From Bacteroidota bacterium (lineage in GTDB: Bacteria > Bacteroidota > Bacteroidia > Cytophagales > Cyclobacteriaceae), in contig JAFDYY010000002.1 in the NCBI GenBank assembly GCA_018267195.1, forward strand, positions 1 to 64,000: a DNA stretch of 64,000 nucleotides. The letters are read 5' to 3'. Shown here one piece after another: positions 8,464-17,994 of this stretch (its first letter is position 1; each line of letters begins with the position of its first letter). The position numbers and the translations under genes are program-made. A model generated the notes under the pieces. The model ran no database searches. It was not told the origin of the DNA and saw nothing but the letters and a program-made list of their open reading frames with translations.

Positions 8464-8473
8464 AAAATTTACT

Positions 8474-9055
8474 ATGGAGAGTTTTTCGCTTTATTTTGTT
8501 TTGGGCCGCGAGCATATCTTAGATTATGTTAATGGCTACGATCATATTCTTTTTGTGGTGGCTTTGTGCGCACTATATTCCTGGAGCGACTGGAAACGTG
8601 TTTTAGTATTGGTTACGGCCTTTACCATGGGGCACTCCGTTACGCTGGCACTGGCTACGCTTCAAATCATTTCCATCAACTCCAACCTGGTAGAATTTTT
8701 AATTCCACTTACTATTTTTATTACGGCTCTATCAAATATATTTAAGAAGGGAGAATCGTTGGGGCAATCTAAAATTCAGATCAACTATTTGTTTGCCTTG
8801 TTCTTTGGGCTTATTCACGGCATGGGTTTTTCTAATTATCTGCGGGCACTGCTGGGCAAAAGCAGTTCCATCGTATCCCCGCTTTTAGCCTTTAATTTAG
8901 GTTTGGAGTTTGGTCAAATAATAGTGGTAACCTTATTCCTTACCATCAGTTATATTTTGGTTTCTTGGTTAAAAGTAACCCCGCGCGATTGGAGGATGGT
9001 CATCTCATCAGCCATTGCAGGCATAGCCTTCGTTTTGATGAAAGACAGATTATAA
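8474..9055 (+). CDS. HupE/UreJ-family membrane protein
   Basis: A 193-residue integral membrane protein with about six helices. Conserved family signatures are visible: GYDHILFVVAL near residue 21, TMGHSVTLALA near 57, and FGLIHGMGFSNYL near 114. The His residues in these segments are thought to bind nickel or cobalt in HupE/UreJ proteins. In Bacteroidota many members sit far from hydrogenase or urease genes, as here, so a metal-transport role is possible but unproven. It follows the M48 gene closely and precedes the M1 peptidases. Confidence 0.8.
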   Translation: MESFSLYFVLGREHILDYVNGYDHILFVVALCALYSWSDWKRVLVLVTAFTMGHSVTLALATLQIISINSNLVEFLIPLTIFITALSNIFKKGESLGQSKIQINYLFALFFGLIHGMGFSNYLRALLGKSSSIVSPLLAFNLGLEFGQIIVVTLFLTISYILVSWLKVTPRDWRMVISSAIAGIAFVLMKDRL

Positions 9056-9113
9056 ACCCGAAAGAAAACAGTAAACTAAAACCGAGAAGTTAACACCGTA
9101 AAATATGGACATC

Positions 9114-11357
9114 ATGAAAAATTACTTATTTTTTATGCTTTGTTGTGCCGGAGGCATGGCATTCGCTCAAGTACAACCTAAACCCAACGAGCCTCAATGG
9201 AAAGGAAAGTTTGAGCAACTCGAGCAGATGCTGCCCACCCCCAATGAGTACCGCACCGGCTCCGGAGCCCCCGGCCCAAAGTACTGGCAACAGCAGGCCG
9301 ACTATGATATTGTAGCCGAACTACACGATGAAACCCAATCCATTACGGGCAGCGAAACCATTACTTATACTAACAACTCGCCCGATAATTTAAAATACTT
9401 GTGGGTGCAATTAGATCAAAACCTTTTTGAAAAAGAAAGCAACACCAATAAGACAGCCACGAATACCATGAGAGATAGCACAGCGGCTAAGATGATGGCG
9501 ATGCAATTAAACTTGTGGAACTATGAAGGAGGGTATAAAATTATATCCGTAAGAGAGACGGGCGGTAAAGAACTCCCCCACACCATTAACAAAACCATGA
9601 TGCGTATAGATTTACCTGCCCCCCTCAAAGCAGGCGGAAAATATGTGTTTAAAATTGACTGGTCGTTTAACGTGCTGGACCGCAACCAAACTTTTGCCCG
9701 AAGCGGATATGAATTTTTTCCCGAAGACGGTAACTATGTGTACACTATCGCGCAGTGGTTTCCGCGCATGTGTGTGTACGATGATGTGGTGGGCTGGCAA
9801 AATAAGCAGTTTTTAGGAAGAGGCGAGTTTACACTCCCTTTCGGAAATTACAAGGTAACACTTACGGTTCCGTCCGATCATATTGTGGCCGCTACGGGGA
9901 TGATTAAAAACCCGGCACAGGTGCTTACGCCTGATCAGAGTGCACGTTTGGAAAAAGCTAAAACCACATTCGATAAACCGGTCATTGTGGTAACACAGGC
10001 CGAAGCAATCGAAAAAGAAAGAACAAAATCAAAAGAAAAAAAGACCTGGCAATTTGAAGCTACTAATGTGCGCGATTTTGCTTTTGCTTCCTCGCGTAAA
10101 TTTATTTGGGATGCCATGGCTGTAAAGACCGGAAATAATACACCCTTGGCGCAATCTTTTTACCCGAAAGAAGGCAACCCATTGTGGGAAAAAGAATCTA
10201 CCCGGGCGGTAAAAAACACACTGGAAGTGTATAGCCATTACACCATTGATTACCCCTACCCACAGGCCACCTCGGTGCACGCGGCCAGCATCGGTATGGA
10301 ATACCCCATGATCTGCTTCAACTTTGGCCGTCCGAAAAAAGATGGTACCTACGACAACGATAAACTGAAAGGCATGCTGGGCGTGGTCATACACGAAGTG
10401 GGCCATAATTTCTTTCCCATGATCATTAACAATGACGAACGCCAAACTACCTGGATGGATGAAGGCATTAACAGCTTTGTGCAGTTGCTTACCGAGTTAG
10501 AGCGTTACCCAGATTTGGATTTCAGCCGTGGTAAACCGGCTGGCCTGGTGCCGTACATGAAGGGAGACAAAGCCACCATGCGTCCGCTGATGACGAACTC
10601 CGAACAGGTGATTATGTTTGGCCCCGAGCAATATCAAAAAGCGGCTACGGCTCTTTTCATCTTGCGCGAAACCGTGATGGGGCACGATCTTTTCGACAAG
10701 GCTTTTAAGGAATATGCCCAACGCTGGGCCTTTAAACACCCTAAGCCGGCCGATTTTTTCCGTACCCTGGAAGATGCCTCGGCCGTAGATCTGGATTGGT
10801 TTTGGAAAGGCTGGTTTTACACAACCGATAATGTAGATCAATCTTTAGATCAGGTAAAATGGTATAAACTACGCACCGAAAAAGTAAATGTAGAAGGAAA
10901 GGAAAAGAACGTGACCCAAGGGAATCTGGCATCCGGAAAGGAAGCTGATAAAAAGAATGAAAATTTCGATACGGGCCCGCAGTATATTTCTGTGTTGCCC
11001 ACCCACGAAAGAATGTACGGAGAGTTTCAAAATAAAATAGACGACAAAGCCGTGGTGGGTAAATTAGAGAACAAAAATATTTACGAAATCACACTATCGA
11101 ATAAGGGCGGGCTGGTTATGCCGGTAATTATTGAATGGACCTATAAAGACGGCACCAAAGAAACCGATCGCATCCCGGCCGAAATATGGCGCACGAATGA
11201 AAACAAATTCTCGAAGGTATTCGCTAAAGAAAAAGAAGTGGTGAGCGTAACCATAGACCCGCAAAAAGAAATATCCGATATCAATACGGAAGACAATGTA
11301 TTTCCACGGGTGGCACACCCCTCGAAGTTTGACGAGTTGAAAAAGAAAACAAATTAG
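9114..11357 (+). CDS. M1-family zinc metallopeptidase, exported (copy 1)
   Basis: A 747-residue protein from the ATG at 9114, three codons after another ATG, because MKNYLFFMLCC begins a signal peptide ending at AFAQ. The N-terminal beta domain (about 60-250) leads to the catalytic domain with GMEYP (the exopeptidase-loop variant of GAMEN) and HEVGH at 427-431, followed 18 residues later by the third ligand Glu in WMDEG. M1 peptidases trim N-terminal residues from peptides; this exported form probably works in the periplasm or at the surface. A close paralog follows 53 bases after its stop. Confidence 0.88.
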   Translation: MKNYLFFMLCCAGGMAFAQVQPKPNEPQWKGKFEQLEQMLPTPNEYRTGSGAPGPKYWQQQADYDIVAELHDETQSITGSETITYTNNSPDNLKYLWVQLDQNLFEKESNTNKTATNTMRDSTAAKMMAMQLNLWNYEGGYKIISVRETGGKELPHTINKTMMRIDLPAPLKAGGKYVFKIDWSFNVLDRNQTFARSGYEFFPEDGNYVYTIAQWFPRMCVYDDVVGWQNKQFLGRGEFTLPFGNYKVTLTVPSDHIVAATGMIKNPAQVLTPDQSARLEKAKTTFDKPVIVVTQAEAIEKERTKSKEKKTWQFEATNVRDFAFASSRKFIWDAMAVKTGNNTPLAQSFYPKEGNPLWEKESTRAVKNTLEVYSHYTIDYPYPQATSVHAASIGMEYPMICFNFGRPKKDGTYDNDKLKGMLGVVIHEVGHNFFPMIINNDERQTTWMDEGINSFVQLLTELERYPDLDFSRGKPAGLVPYMKGDKATMRPLMTNSEQVIMFGPEQYQKAATALFILRETVMGHDLFDKAFKEYAQRWAFKHPKPADFFRTLEDASAVDLDWFWKGWFYTTDNVDQSLDQVKWYKLRTEKVNVEGKEKNVTQGNLASGKEADKKNENFDTGPQYISVLPTHERMYGEFQNKIDDKAVVGKLENKNIYEITLSNKGGLVMPVIIEWTYKDGTKETDRIPAEIWRTNENKFSKVFAKEKEVVSVTIDPQKEISDINTEDNVFPRVAHPSKFDELKKKTN

Positions 11358-11410
11358 AAACGGATTCGTTAAAAAGCGTAATTTTCTTGAGAGCACAAAA
11401 AATCAAATTC

Positions 11411-13633
11411 ATGAAATATATTTTTATATCCTTTTTTCTCTTTGGTTCGTTAGCCCTGATCGGCCAAGACAAAAAATGGCAGGGTAAATTTGAACAGTTA
11501 GACCAAATGCTGCCTACCCCCAACTCGTATCGCACTTCATCGGGTGCACCGGGGGCTAATTACTGGCAACAACGGGCCGACTATGATATTGACGTAGAGT
11601 TGAATGATGAAAACCAAACCATTACCGGCAAAGAAACCATTACCTATTTTAACAATGCGCCCGAAGCAATGAAATACGTTTGGCTACAGTTGGATCAAAA
11701 TAATTTGGCCAATGGCAATATGACAGACAAAACTGAAACCAACCGCATCCGCGATTCTGTGCCGGCCCGCTGGTTTCCGCTCGTCCAAGACACCTACGAT
11801 TATAAAGGCGGGTTTACCATTAAATCAGTAAAAGATGCCGCCACCGGAAAAGACTTGCCCTTTTTGGTAAACTATACCATGTTGCGCATAGATTTGCCGG
11901 CTCCCATGAAAACAGGTGATAAGTACAGCTTTAAGGTGGAGTGGAGTTACATTGAAAAGGACCGGATGAAATTTAGCGAACGAGGCGGCTATGAATATTT
12001 TCCGGCCGATGGAAATTACCTGTACACCGTGGCCCAATGGTTCCCACGTATGTGCGTGTTTGATGACTATGAAGGCTGGCAAAACAAACAGTTTTTAGGC
12101 CAAGGCGAATTTGCGCTGACGTTTGGTAATTACCGTGTGCGCATTACCGTTCCGGCAGACCATATTGTAGGGGCTAGCGGAGTTTTACAAAATCCTAAAT
12201 CCGTTTTAACATCAACCCAACAAGAACGGTTGGAGAAAGCCAGGAAAACATTTGATAAGCCGGTAATGATCGTAACCGAAGAAGAAGCACGAGCCAAAGA
12301 GAAAGAGCGGTCTAAGAAAAAAAATACATGGGAATTTTATGCCGAAGATGTGCGCGATTTTGCTTTTGCTACCTCTCGCAAATTTATCTGGGACGCCATG
12401 GCCGTAAAAATAAATGACAAAACGCCACTGGCTCAATCCCTCTACCCCAAAGAAGGCAACCCCTTGTGGGAGAAAGAGTCTACCCTGGCCATAAAAAATA
12501 CATTAGAAGTTTACTCCTCCCGCACATTCGATTTTCCATACCCTACGGCCTACTCCGTTCATACCGCTAACCAGGGTATGGAGTACCCCATGATTTGTTT
12601 TAACGGAGGCCGCCCCAAAAGCGATGGCACCTACTCGCAACGTGTGTATGAAGGCATGGTGGGAGTTATTATCCACGAAGTAGGACATAATTTTTTCCCC
12701 ATGATTGTGAACTCAGACGAACGCCAGTGGAGTTGGATGGACGAAGGATTGAATTCGTTTTTGGAAAGAGAAACCAAACGCGTGCGTTACCCCACCGTTG
12801 ATATCAGCTGGGGCTCGCCCAAAGGGATGGCCAGCTATATGAAAGGCGATAAAGATTTAATGCGCCCCATTATGTGGAGTTCAGATAATGTTCCTGGCCG
12901 CGACTTCGGGCCGAATGCGTATGGCAAACCGGCTGCAGCTCTTACAGCGCTGCGCGAAACCGTGATGGGGCCCGACCTGTTCGATAAGGCCTTTAAAGAA
13001 TATGCCCAACGCTGGGCTTTTAAACACCCCAAACCGGCTGATTTTTTCCGTACCCTGGAAGATGCTTCGGCTGTTGACCTCGATTGGTTTTGGCGCGGCT
13101 GGTTTTATACGGTTGACAATGTAGATGTAGAACTGAGCAACGTAAAATGGTTTAAACTAAAACCACCAACGGCTGATCCCGAAAAGAAAAATATAAGAGT
13201 GGGCAAAAACGATCTGGCAAACACCACACAAAATTCCCCCCAGGATTTCAGCCAGGGCCCCCAGGAAATTACTGTACTCGATACGCCCGAACGGGCCTAC
13301 GGAGAATTTAAAAACACTGTAAGCGATAACGAGATCAGAGCGAAAATGCAAGGAAAAAATATCTACGAACTAACCCTGAAAAACAAAGGTGGTTTGGTTA
13401 CCCCGATCATTATTGAGTGGACGTTTAAAGACGGCACCAAAGAAATAGAACGGATACCAGCCGAGATATGGCGCACCAACGAAAACGAAGTGAAAAAATC
13501 GTTTATTAAAGAAAAAGAAGTAACCAACGTAATAATTGACCCTAATGCCGAAACAGCCGATACCAATGTTTCCGATAATGTGTTTCCCCGAAAACCTACA
13601 GAAAGCAAATTTGATCTGCTGAAGAAAAACTGA
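11411..13633 (+). CDS. M1-family zinc metallopeptidase, exported (copy 2)
   Basis: A 740-residue tandem paralog of the preceding gene, read from the ATG at 11411 because it opens a signal peptide (MKYIFISFFLFGSLALIGQ). The architecture is the same: beta domain, GMEYPMICF, HEVGH at 422-426 and WMDEG 18 residues on. The block LFDKAFKEYAQRWAFKHPKP and the following 19 residues are identical in both copies, with high DNA identity, while flanking parts differ more. That is consistent with duplication and later local conversion or strong constraint. A strong terminator follows. Confidence 0.88.
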   Translation: MKYIFISFFLFGSLALIGQDKKWQGKFEQLDQMLPTPNSYRTSSGAPGANYWQQRADYDIDVELNDENQTITGKETITYFNNAPEAMKYVWLQLDQNNLANGNMTDKTETNRIRDSVPARWFPLVQDTYDYKGGFTIKSVKDAATGKDLPFLVNYTMLRIDLPAPMKTGDKYSFKVEWSYIEKDRMKFSERGGYEYFPADGNYLYTVAQWFPRMCVFDDYEGWQNKQFLGQGEFALTFGNYRVRITVPADHIVGASGVLQNPKSVLTSTQQERLEKARKTFDKPVMIVTEEEARAKEKERSKKKNTWEFYAEDVRDFAFATSRKFIWDAMAVKINDKTPLAQSLYPKEGNPLWEKESTLAIKNTLEVYSSRTFDFPYPTAYSVHTANQGMEYPMICFNGGRPKSDGTYSQRVYEGMVGVIIHEVGHNFFPMIVNSDERQWSWMDEGLNSFLERETKRVRYPTVDISWGSPKGMASYMKGDKDLMRPIMWSSDNVPGRDFGPNAYGKPAAALTALRETVMGPDLFDKAFKEYAQRWAFKHPKPADFFRTLEDASAVDLDWFWRGWFYTVDNVDVELSNVKWFKLKPPTADPEKKNIRVGKNDLANTTQNSPQDFSQGPQEITVLDTPERAYGEFKNTVSDNEIRAKMQGKNIYELTLKNKGGLVTPIIIEWTFKDGTKEIERIPAEIWRTNENEVKKSFIKEKEVTNVIIDPNAETADTNVSDNVFPRKPTESKFDLLKKN

Positions 13634-13653
13634 TTTTCCCCCAATCGAGCTTA

Positions 13654-13681
13654 GAAAAGGCTGCCGCTACGCAGCCTTTTC
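13654..13681. terminator. Terminator after the M1 pair
   Basis: An 11-bp perfect stem (GAAAAGGCTGC with GCAGCCTTTTC) around a 6-base loop, with the T-rich right arm giving the U-tract. It ends the M48-HupE-M1-M1 transcription unit. Confidence 0.85.
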
Positions 13682-13694
13682 TATTTCAGTTCTG

Positions 13695-13734
13695 TGCCAA
13701 TCGATTTTCTATTGCATGAGTTGGGTTAATTTTG
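13695..13734. repeat. Short remnant of the dispersed intergenic repeat (copy D)
   Basis: The segment with CAATCGATTTTCTATTGC followed by GGGTTAATTTTG matches one end of the repeats at 34.2, 51.5 and 61.0 kb. It keeps the hairpin-loop unit and the GGGTT terminus but lacks the GACGAATGAAAA core. Its last bases form TAATTTTG (13727-13734), a -7-like box in front of the sensor-kinase gene. Confidence 0.7.
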
Positions 13735-13842
13735 TGAATAAAAAATAGCTTGCCCTATTTTCTAGATTATGGTATTTTCATTCATGATACAGTAGCGTAT
13801 CTATTGTATTTTTTTGGTAAATTTCAAAAAAGGTATAGTCTG

Positions 13843-16800
13843 ATGAGATTGAACAATTATAAGTTGGCATTGTTCTGTTGGGGGTTGGGCATCCTGTGTG
13901 TTCCGTTACAAACATTCGCACAAGAGGCCCCACAAGGTTCGTTGTTTTCTAAGTATTCAATTACCTCTTACACCGGAGATAATGGCTTGATCTCAAATAA
14001 TATTACCAGTACCATTCAGGCTAAAACCGGATTCATCTGGGCGACTACGTACAATGGTATTATGCGCTTTGACGGAAAAAAAGTAGATGTTTTTGATCGA
14101 GGGAATATTCCATTTTTAGCTACCGATGCCTTCTATAAAATTTATGAAGACAACCAAGGCACACTTTGGTTTGCCTCGCAGGGAAGCGGACTGGTATTTT
14201 ATAAGGACTCAAAGTTTTTAAGTATTGATACTTCTTTTAAAACCCTGCCTAAATCAGTACGCTCTCTTTTGATTGAGCCGGACGGAATCATTTGGGTAGG
14301 CACCAGCAGCCGCGGGCTTTATATAATTGAAAACGGCAAACCCCGCCCTTACGATTTTCCTCAGCTAAACCAAGCTGGAATTTCAGATTTAAAAAAAGAT
14401 GCCGAGGGCAACTTGTGGATAGCTACCGACCGTCATGGTCTGTATAAATTTGATGGAAAAAATCTACAGTATGTAGAGGGCTTGGTAAGCCAATCGGTTT
14501 TGGCGCTGCTTATAGATAAAAACAAAACCCTATGGGTAGGCACCGAGGGTGGGCTAAATTACATCCGCCACGGTAAAGTAAGGCAGTACGATAAACTAAA
14601 AGACATTCAGATAAACTGTATGATAGCCGATAGTGCCAATCAAATCTGGGTGGGCACAGAATTAGGCTTGGGCCGAATCAACCCCGACAATGCTTCTTTA
14701 GAAATTCTGATGGAGCGAGACGGGTACCCGTTTGCCGGAATAAAATCGCTCAGCTTCGATCGCGAAAACAGTTTGTGGGTAAGTACCAATAAAAACGGGT
14801 TGATTCAGGTACGCGAATCAGGCATCGTTAACTTTTCCCCGCGCGATGGTTTATCGAACAGTAAAGTGAACATAATAAAAGAAGGCTCCAACCGTGAATT
14901 TTATATCGGAACAGACGCAGGCGCTGTAGATGTTTATTCGCACGGTATGGTAAAACCTTTTCCCGTCAAGTTTACTTCACCCGGTACCGGCATCCGCGAC
15001 ATTTTGATTGATCATCAAGGCAACTTTTGGATAGCCTCGTACAGAGGCCTGATAAAAATAGATCATGGCCGCGAACGTTTATTTACCGAAAAAGACGGAT
15101 TACCGGCCACCGACATCCGCCGGGTTATGGAAGATAAGCAAGGAAATATATGGGTAGCTACGCGTTCAGCCGGTATTGCCCGCCTCAATGCCGATGTAGT
15201 AACACGCCTTTACAATAAAACCAACGGATTAAATTCAAATTACATTCTAGCCCTCGAAGAAGATGTGCATGGAAATATTTATGTAGGTACCCATAGCGGA
15301 GGACTTTCAGTAATAACCCAGAATGGCAACCTGAAAAACTTCAGTCTGAAGAAAGATGATGCCGGAGTTCTCATTTTTAATATCCACCTAGATGAACAAG
15401 GGAAAGTTTGGATTGTTTCCAATATTGGCCTGATGCATTTTAATGGAAGCCGGTTTATTCCATTTGGGTTTGCCAAAATAAAAAAGGGAGAAACCTACTT
15501 CGACTGGGTGGAGGATAAAATCGGCAATGTGTGGATTACCTCTAATATTGGCGTTTACCGGATAAGAAAAAAAGAGGTATTGCAGGCGGTGGAAGGAAAA
15601 ATAAAAATGATTGAAGCTAAACTGTTTGATAATCTGGATGGCATGAAGGTAAAAGAATGTACCGGGGCTACCCGTTCTATTTTATCTTCTTCCGGCAGAC
15701 TTTGGGTACCGACCATTGGCGGAGTTTCTGTTTTTTACCCTGAAAAGTTTAAAGCCAACCACGTACAACCTCCCGTGTACATTACCTCGCTGATGGCCGA
15801 TAACCAAGAAGAATTGAATGCCTCACAAAATAATATTGCGGCCGGCAAGCTGCGATATATTTTTCAATACACCGCGTTGAGTTTCATTTCTCCCTCAAAA
15901 ATTCATTTCCGCTATAAACTGGAAGGGGTTGATGAAAACTGGATCGAAGCCGGACCTACGCGCCAGGCCGAGTACACCAACCTGCGGCCGGGCCATTATG
16001 TTTTCCGCGTTCGGGCCAACAATAGCGATGGTATATGGAATGAACAAGGTGCCAGTGTGTCGTTTTCAGTGCAGCCATTTTTCTACCAAACCCTTTGGTT
16101 TTACTTGGTGGTGGGGTTGCTTCTTACCCTCCTTCTATATTCTATTTATAAATGGCGGGTAATGGTGATCGAACGGAATAATGCCGAACTAAGAAAACTT
16201 AATAACGAACTGGATCGCTTTGTTTACAGCGCCTCGCACGATTTGCGGGCTCCGCTGGCCTCTATTCTCGGCCTCATCAATGTAGCCCGTATGGACGAGG
16301 CTTCGCAAACGGGCAATTACCTTAAAAAAATAGAAGTAAGTGTTCATAAGCTAGATGGATTTATTCGCGACATTATTGATTTTTCAAGAAATGCTCGGGT
16401 GGAAGTAGAAACCGAACCTATCGAATTTGATAAATTAATTCATGAAATAATGGATAACCTCAAGTACTTAGACGAGAAAGACCTGATAAAAAGAATTATA
16501 AGCGTGCAAGAAACCGGGCTTTTCTATACTGATAAAAAACGACTGACCATCATCTTCAATAATTTGATATCAAATGCCATCAAATATTATAACCCGCACA
16601 CCCCTCATCCTTTTATAGAAATACAAGTAGAGGCCAACGAAGTGCAGGCCCGAGTAGTAGTAAAAGACAATGGCATAGGCATAGCCCCCGCACACATAAA
16701 CAATATTTTTAAAATGTTTTACCGGGGCGATGAAAAAAGCCGCGGCTCCGGATTGGGACTGTACATTGTGAAGGAAACGTTGAGCAAAATTAACGGGACT

Positions 16801-16893
16801 ATTTCAGTAACCTCAGCCTATGGCGAAGGAAGTACCTTTACGGTAATCATTCCCTCCAGGCGCCATAGCCACACCCAAAAGAAACAAGGGTAA
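13843..16893 (+). CDS. Two-component-type sensor histidine kinase with beta-propeller sensor
   Basis: A 1016-residue protein from the ATG at 13843, chosen because MRLNNYKLALFCWGLGIL opens a signal peptide ending at TFAQ; an ATG 93 bases upstream would bury it. Residues about 30-660 hold repeated reg_prop blades (GFIWATTYNGI, NLWIATDRHGLYKF, NIWVATRSAGIARL) forming two periplasmic propellers. A Y_Y_Y domain (about 675-740) and one helix (about 750-772) follow. The kinase has the H box SASHDLRAP with His799 and an ATPase domain with NNLISNAIKY, VKDNGIGI and GSGLGLYIVKE. It ends without a receiver or DNA-binding domain, unlike the hybrid HTCS proteins with similar sensors. No response regulator is adjacent. 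Confidence 0.92.
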   Translation: MRLNNYKLALFCWGLGILCVPLQTFAQEAPQGSLFSKYSITSYTGDNGLISNNITSTIQAKTGFIWATTYNGIMRFDGKKVDVFDRGNIPFLATDAFYKIYEDNQGTLWFASQGSGLVFYKDSKFLSIDTSFKTLPKSVRSLLIEPDGIIWVGTSSRGLYIIENGKPRPYDFPQLNQAGISDLKKDAEGNLWIATDRHGLYKFDGKNLQYVEGLVSQSVLALLIDKNKTLWVGTEGGLNYIRHGKVRQYDKLKDIQINCMIADSANQIWVGTELGLGRINPDNASLEILMERDGYPFAGIKSLSFDRENSLWVSTNKNGLIQVRESGIVNFSPRDGLSNSKVNIIKEGSNREFYIGTDAGAVDVYSHGMVKPFPVKFTSPGTGIRDILIDHQGNFWIASYRGLIKIDHGRERLFTEKDGLPATDIRRVMEDKQGNIWVATRSAGIARLNADVVTRLYNKTNGLNSNYILALEEDVHGNIYVGTHSGGLSVITQNGNLKNFSLKKDDAGVLIFNIHLDEQGKVWIVSNIGLMHFNGSRFIPFGFAKIKKGETYFDWVEDKIGNVWITSNIGVYRIRKKEVLQAVEGKIKMIEAKLFDNLDGMKVKECTGATRSILSSSGRLWVPTIGGVSVFYPEKFKANHVQPPVYITSLMADNQEELNASQNNIAAGKLRYIFQYTALSFISPSKIHFRYKLEGVDENWIEAGPTRQAEYTNLRPGHYVFRVRANNSDGIWNEQGASVSFSVQPFFYQTLWFYLVVGLLLTLLLYSIYKWRVMVIERNNAELRKLNNELDRFVYSASHDLRAPLASILGLINVARMDEASQTGNYLKKIEVSVHKLDGFIRDIIDFSRNARVEVETEPIEFDKLIHEIMDNLKYLDEKDLIKRIISVQETGLFYTDKKRLTIIFNNLISNAIKYYNPHTPHPFIEIQVEANEVQARVVVKDNGIGIAPAHINNIFKMFYRGDEKSRGSGLGLYIVKETLSKINGTISVTSAYGEGSTFTVIIPSRRHSHTQKKQG

Positions 16894-16923
16894 GTCTAAA
16901 AAGAATTAATTTTACACTACTAA

Positions 16924-17994
16924 ATTGTTGAGGTTATTATCCGCATTGCCCTTTATACCGCCATTTCATTTTTAATTTCATTTCTCACCTTACCGGTGCT
17001 GATTAAATTGCTTACGCAATGGAAGTTGTTCGATTCCCCCGGGCTTCATAAAATTCATGATAACTACAAGCCTTCTTTAGGAGGGGTGGCTGTATTAATG
17101 GGAGCCGGACTTTCCTTATTGTTGGCCTTGCCGCTGAATGAATGGCTGGCTAACCGGTATTTCTTTATTTCCTTATTCATAATGTTTTTAATCGGTCTGC
17201 GCGATGATGTGTTGGCGCTAACCCCTCGACAAAAATTGTACAGTCAGTTTTTGCCGGTCATCTTATTAGTGGTACTTAATAAAACAACGATTCATTCCTC
17301 CTATGGGTTGTTCAACCTCCCTCCGATGCCCGCGGCCATCATCTGGCTGTTAAGTATTTTTACGTTAATCATCCTCACCAATGCCTACAATCTGATTGAC
17401 GGGTTAGACGGGCTGGCCGGAACAGTGGGGATCATTTCGCTTACCACATTCGGGGTGTGGTTTTTTGCCGTGGGCGATTTGCCCAACAGCCTCATTGCCC
17501 TGACTTTTACCGGAGCTTTGCTCGCTTTTTTGTTTTTTAACTGGGAGCCTTCCAAGATTTTTATGGGCGATACAGGTGCGCTTACCATTGGTTTTTTACT
17601 TGCCTATCTGGCGATCACATTTGTTAATACAAACTATTCCCTGCCGGAAACAAACCCATATAAACTACAGGCATCGGTCGCTTCTTCGGTTTGCATTGCC
17701 ATTATTCCTGTTTTCGACACGCTCCGGGTTATTATTCTCCGGCTCCGCCAAGGCCTATCGCCCTTCCATGCCGATAAAAATCATTTGCATCATCAGTTTA
17801 TCCGATTAGGATTCAGCCATTCCAAATCGGTTTTGATTATAGCACTGATCAACCTGGCCATGATTCTTTTGGCCTGGCTTCTGCGAAAACAAAATGATCT
17901 GTTAATTTTGGGAGTAGTAATGGCGCTGTGTTTAGGGGTTAATTTCGCGCTGAAGAGAGCACAAGAGCAGAAAAAAAATGGAACAACTAATTAA
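16924..17994 (+). CDS. MraY/WecA-family undecaprenyl-phosphate glycosyl-1-P transferase
   Basis: About 356 residues with some ten helices. Family motifs are present: the LGG loop (PSLGGVAVLMG), NAYNLIDGLDGLAG with the catalytic Asp residues, FMGDTGAL, and HADKNHLHHQFIRLGFSH near the end. It transfers a sugar-phosphate (usually GlcNAc-1-P) to undecaprenyl phosphate, the first step in surface glycan or teichoic-type polymers. The start is uncertain. The first normal start codon is GTG at 16996, but it would cut helix 1; the frame stays open back to a stop at 16921, and the helix VIIRIALYTAISFLISFLTL is encoded there, so initiation at or near ATT 16924 is inferred. It overlaps pheS by 17 bases. 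Confidence 0.82.
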   Translation: MVEVIIRIALYTAISFLISFLTLPVLIKLLTQWKLFDSPGLHKIHDNYKPSLGGVAVLMGAGLSLLLALPLNEWLANRYFFISLFIMFLIGLRDDVLALTPRQKLYSQFLPVILLVVLNKTTIHSSYGLFNLPPMPAAIIWLLSIFTLIILTNAYNLIDGLDGLAGTVGIISLTTFGVWFFAVGDLPNSLIALTFTGALLAFLFFNWEPSKIFMGDTGALTIGFLLAYLAITFVNTNYSLPETNPYKLQASVASSVCIAIIPVFDTLRVIILRLRQGLSPFHADKNHLHHQFIRLGFSHSKSVLIIALINLAMILLAWLLRKQNDLLILGVVMALCLGVNFALKRAQEQKKNGTTN

